Below are positions 4,466 through 5,083 of a DNA stretch of 5,083 bases, one piece after another. The stretch spans positions 1 through 5,083 of the forward strand of contig JAHWIS010000051.1 of the NCBI GenBank assembly GCA_019322385.1, read 5' to 3'. The notes under the pieces were generated by a model. The model did no database searches, was not told where the DNA came from, and saw only the letters and a list, made by a program, of their open reading frames with translations. The stretch's first letter is position 1, and every line of letters starts with the position of its first letter. The stretch comes from Candidatus Woesearchaeota archaeon (GTDB taxonomy: Archaea; Nanobdellota; Nanobdellia; Woesearchaeales; UBA11576). A program made the position numbers and the translations under genes.

Positions 4466-5083
4466 TTAGTTGTAGAGGTCTTGGATGCCTGCTATGTCGC
4501 CAGCCTCTAAAGTTCTCTTCTTGGTCTCGCCGTTTGAGGCATAGCCATACATGGTCTGCTCAGAGCATTCTGCGTTGTATAGGTCGCCCATGCCTGCGCT
4601 GTGGCCGAGCTCGTGAGTCGCTATGCTCTCGAAATCCATCTTGCCGGCTTCTCCAGCAGTGCTCCAGTCAAAGTCAACCTGGTCATAGACCTGGTCCCAT
4701 TCGACGAGCTCCCTTGCTTTCGGCGGTCCGCCGAAGATGCCCCACACTATGGTAATTGCAATGGCTCCCTCATCTGCTATCTCACCGAAATAGACCTCAT
4801 TCAGGTTGTCAGGGCTTGCAGTGTCTGCGACTAGCAAGTCTGATGTAGATGATCCTGCACCGAGTATGTCTACTCCTGCTGCTGTGTCCCACTTCTCGAC
4901 ATCCATGCCAAAGTTGCTGAACAGAGTCAGTTCGTCAAGGCCTCTTGTATTCGCAGGGTTGAACACCCAAGGCTCGACAGTTCTCCATTTCGCGCCTCTT
5001 GCTATGAACTCATAGCATCCTGCATCATCTGCCGGAGGCTCCTCACCGCCGCAGTCAGCAGGGCATTTCCTTGCATTCTCTCC
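4466..5083 (-). CDS. Matrixin-like zinc metalloprotease, C-terminal part (5' partial)
   Basis: The frame is open to the right edge, so 205 residues of the C-terminal part are visible (numbered from the edge); a GTG at 4966 is internal, since the domain match extends beyond it. Residues 1-23 are a Cys/Pro/acidic linker (C7, C11, C23). From about 24 (YEFIARGAKW) a metzincin catalytic domain follows: EVYFG and AIAITIVWG strands, VEWDQVYDQVDFDW (the matrixin calcium/strand region), then IATHELGHSAGMGD (H157, E158, H161, G164, D167; bases 4583-4615) with zinc-binding H157 and H161, catalytic E158, and Asp167 where matrixins have a third His. M178 in TMYGYA is the Met-turn, and LEAGDIAGIQDLYN is the family's closing helix, ending at the stop. 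The protein should hydrolyse peptides and, as in relatives, be exported, though the signal peptide lies outside the window. It is convergent with the preceding gene and ends at a hairpin terminator. Family call is firm; substrate is unknown. Confidence 0.88.
   Translation of the reverse strand, partial: GENARKCPADCGGEEPPADDAGCYEFIARGAKWRTVEPWVFNPANTRGLDELTLFSNFGMDVEKWDTAAGVDILGAGSSTSDLLVADTASPDNLNEVYFGEIADEGAIAITIVWGIFGGPPKARELVEWDQVYDQVDFDWSTAGEAGKMDFESIATHELGHSAGMGDLYNAECSEQTMYGYASNGETKKRTLEAGDIAGIQDLYN

Noticed and set aside
3031..4572. Identical 12-mer CAGAGCATTCTG at 3031-3042 and 4561-4572
   Set aside because: One copy is in a promoter region and the other inside protease coding sequence; flanks do not match and no third copy exists, so coincidence is the simplest reading.
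4964..4966. GTG as the start of the metalloprotease
   Set aside because: The frame stays open for 39 more codons to the window edge and residues before the GTG (YEFIARGAKW...) fit the start of the catalytic domain, so it is an internal Val.
4462..5015. Plus-strand frames (4462-4755, 4601-4834, 4806-5015) across the protease gene
   Set aside because: They are antisense to a well-conserved zinc protease whose motifs and terminator fix the coding strand.
1..5083. CRISPR array, insertion sequence, prophage or toxin-antitoxin pair
   Set aside because: No regular repeats with spacers, no transposase or integrase motifs, no terminal inverted repeats with target duplication, and the kinase/helical-protein pair does not have the size or motifs of a known toxin-antitoxin system.

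Overview
This 5,083-base window looks archaeal, most probably from a DPANN-type genome (Woesearchaeota-like); the lineage is inferred from style, not from a marker gene. The signs are two A-rich/TATA promoters of nearly the same wording (around 1740 and 3015), a 5' spacing at one gene that predicts a leaderless mRNA, a Shine-Dalgarno sequence GAGGTGAT matching the archaeal 16S 3' end, T-run terminators, and short compact genes with frequent AGG/AGA arginine and ATA isoleucine codons.

Layout. Positions 3-1721 (+) hold the 3' part of an APC-superfamily amino acid permease whose first two helices lie upstream of the window. Its reading frame continues without a break into a class I SAM-dependent methyltransferase domain, an unusual fusion. 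After a T-run and a clear promoter, 1793-2518 (+) encodes a deoxynucleoside kinase (nucleoside salvage). It is followed 9 bases later by 2528-2998 (+), an unrecognised soluble helical protein that probably shares its transcript. A second promoter drives 3050-3613 (+), a VTT/DedA-like membrane protein. A 134-base gap holding a TATA-like box, a dyad and a strong Shine-Dalgarno site leads to 3748-4338 (+), an unrecognised membrane-anchored, outward-facing protein. A 127-base convergent gap carries a T-rich terminator for the plus strand and a hairpin-plus-T terminator for the minus strand. Positions 4466-5083 (-) hold the C-terminal part of a matrixin-like zinc metalloprotease, running off the right edge.

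How the genes fit together. Four of the six products are expected at or outside the membrane: the permease-methyltransferase, the VTT protein, the anchored orphan and the secreted protease. The kinase phosphorylates imported deoxynucleosides. This suits a small-genome archaeon that imports amino acids and nucleosides and may degrade external protein, but no single pathway links all six genes. The most unusual items are the permease-methyltransferase fusion, the Asp third zinc ligand in the protease, the bacterial-looking terminator behind it, and the dyad in the leader of the anchored orphan. No CRISPR array, tRNA, rRNA, transposase or phage gene was seen.
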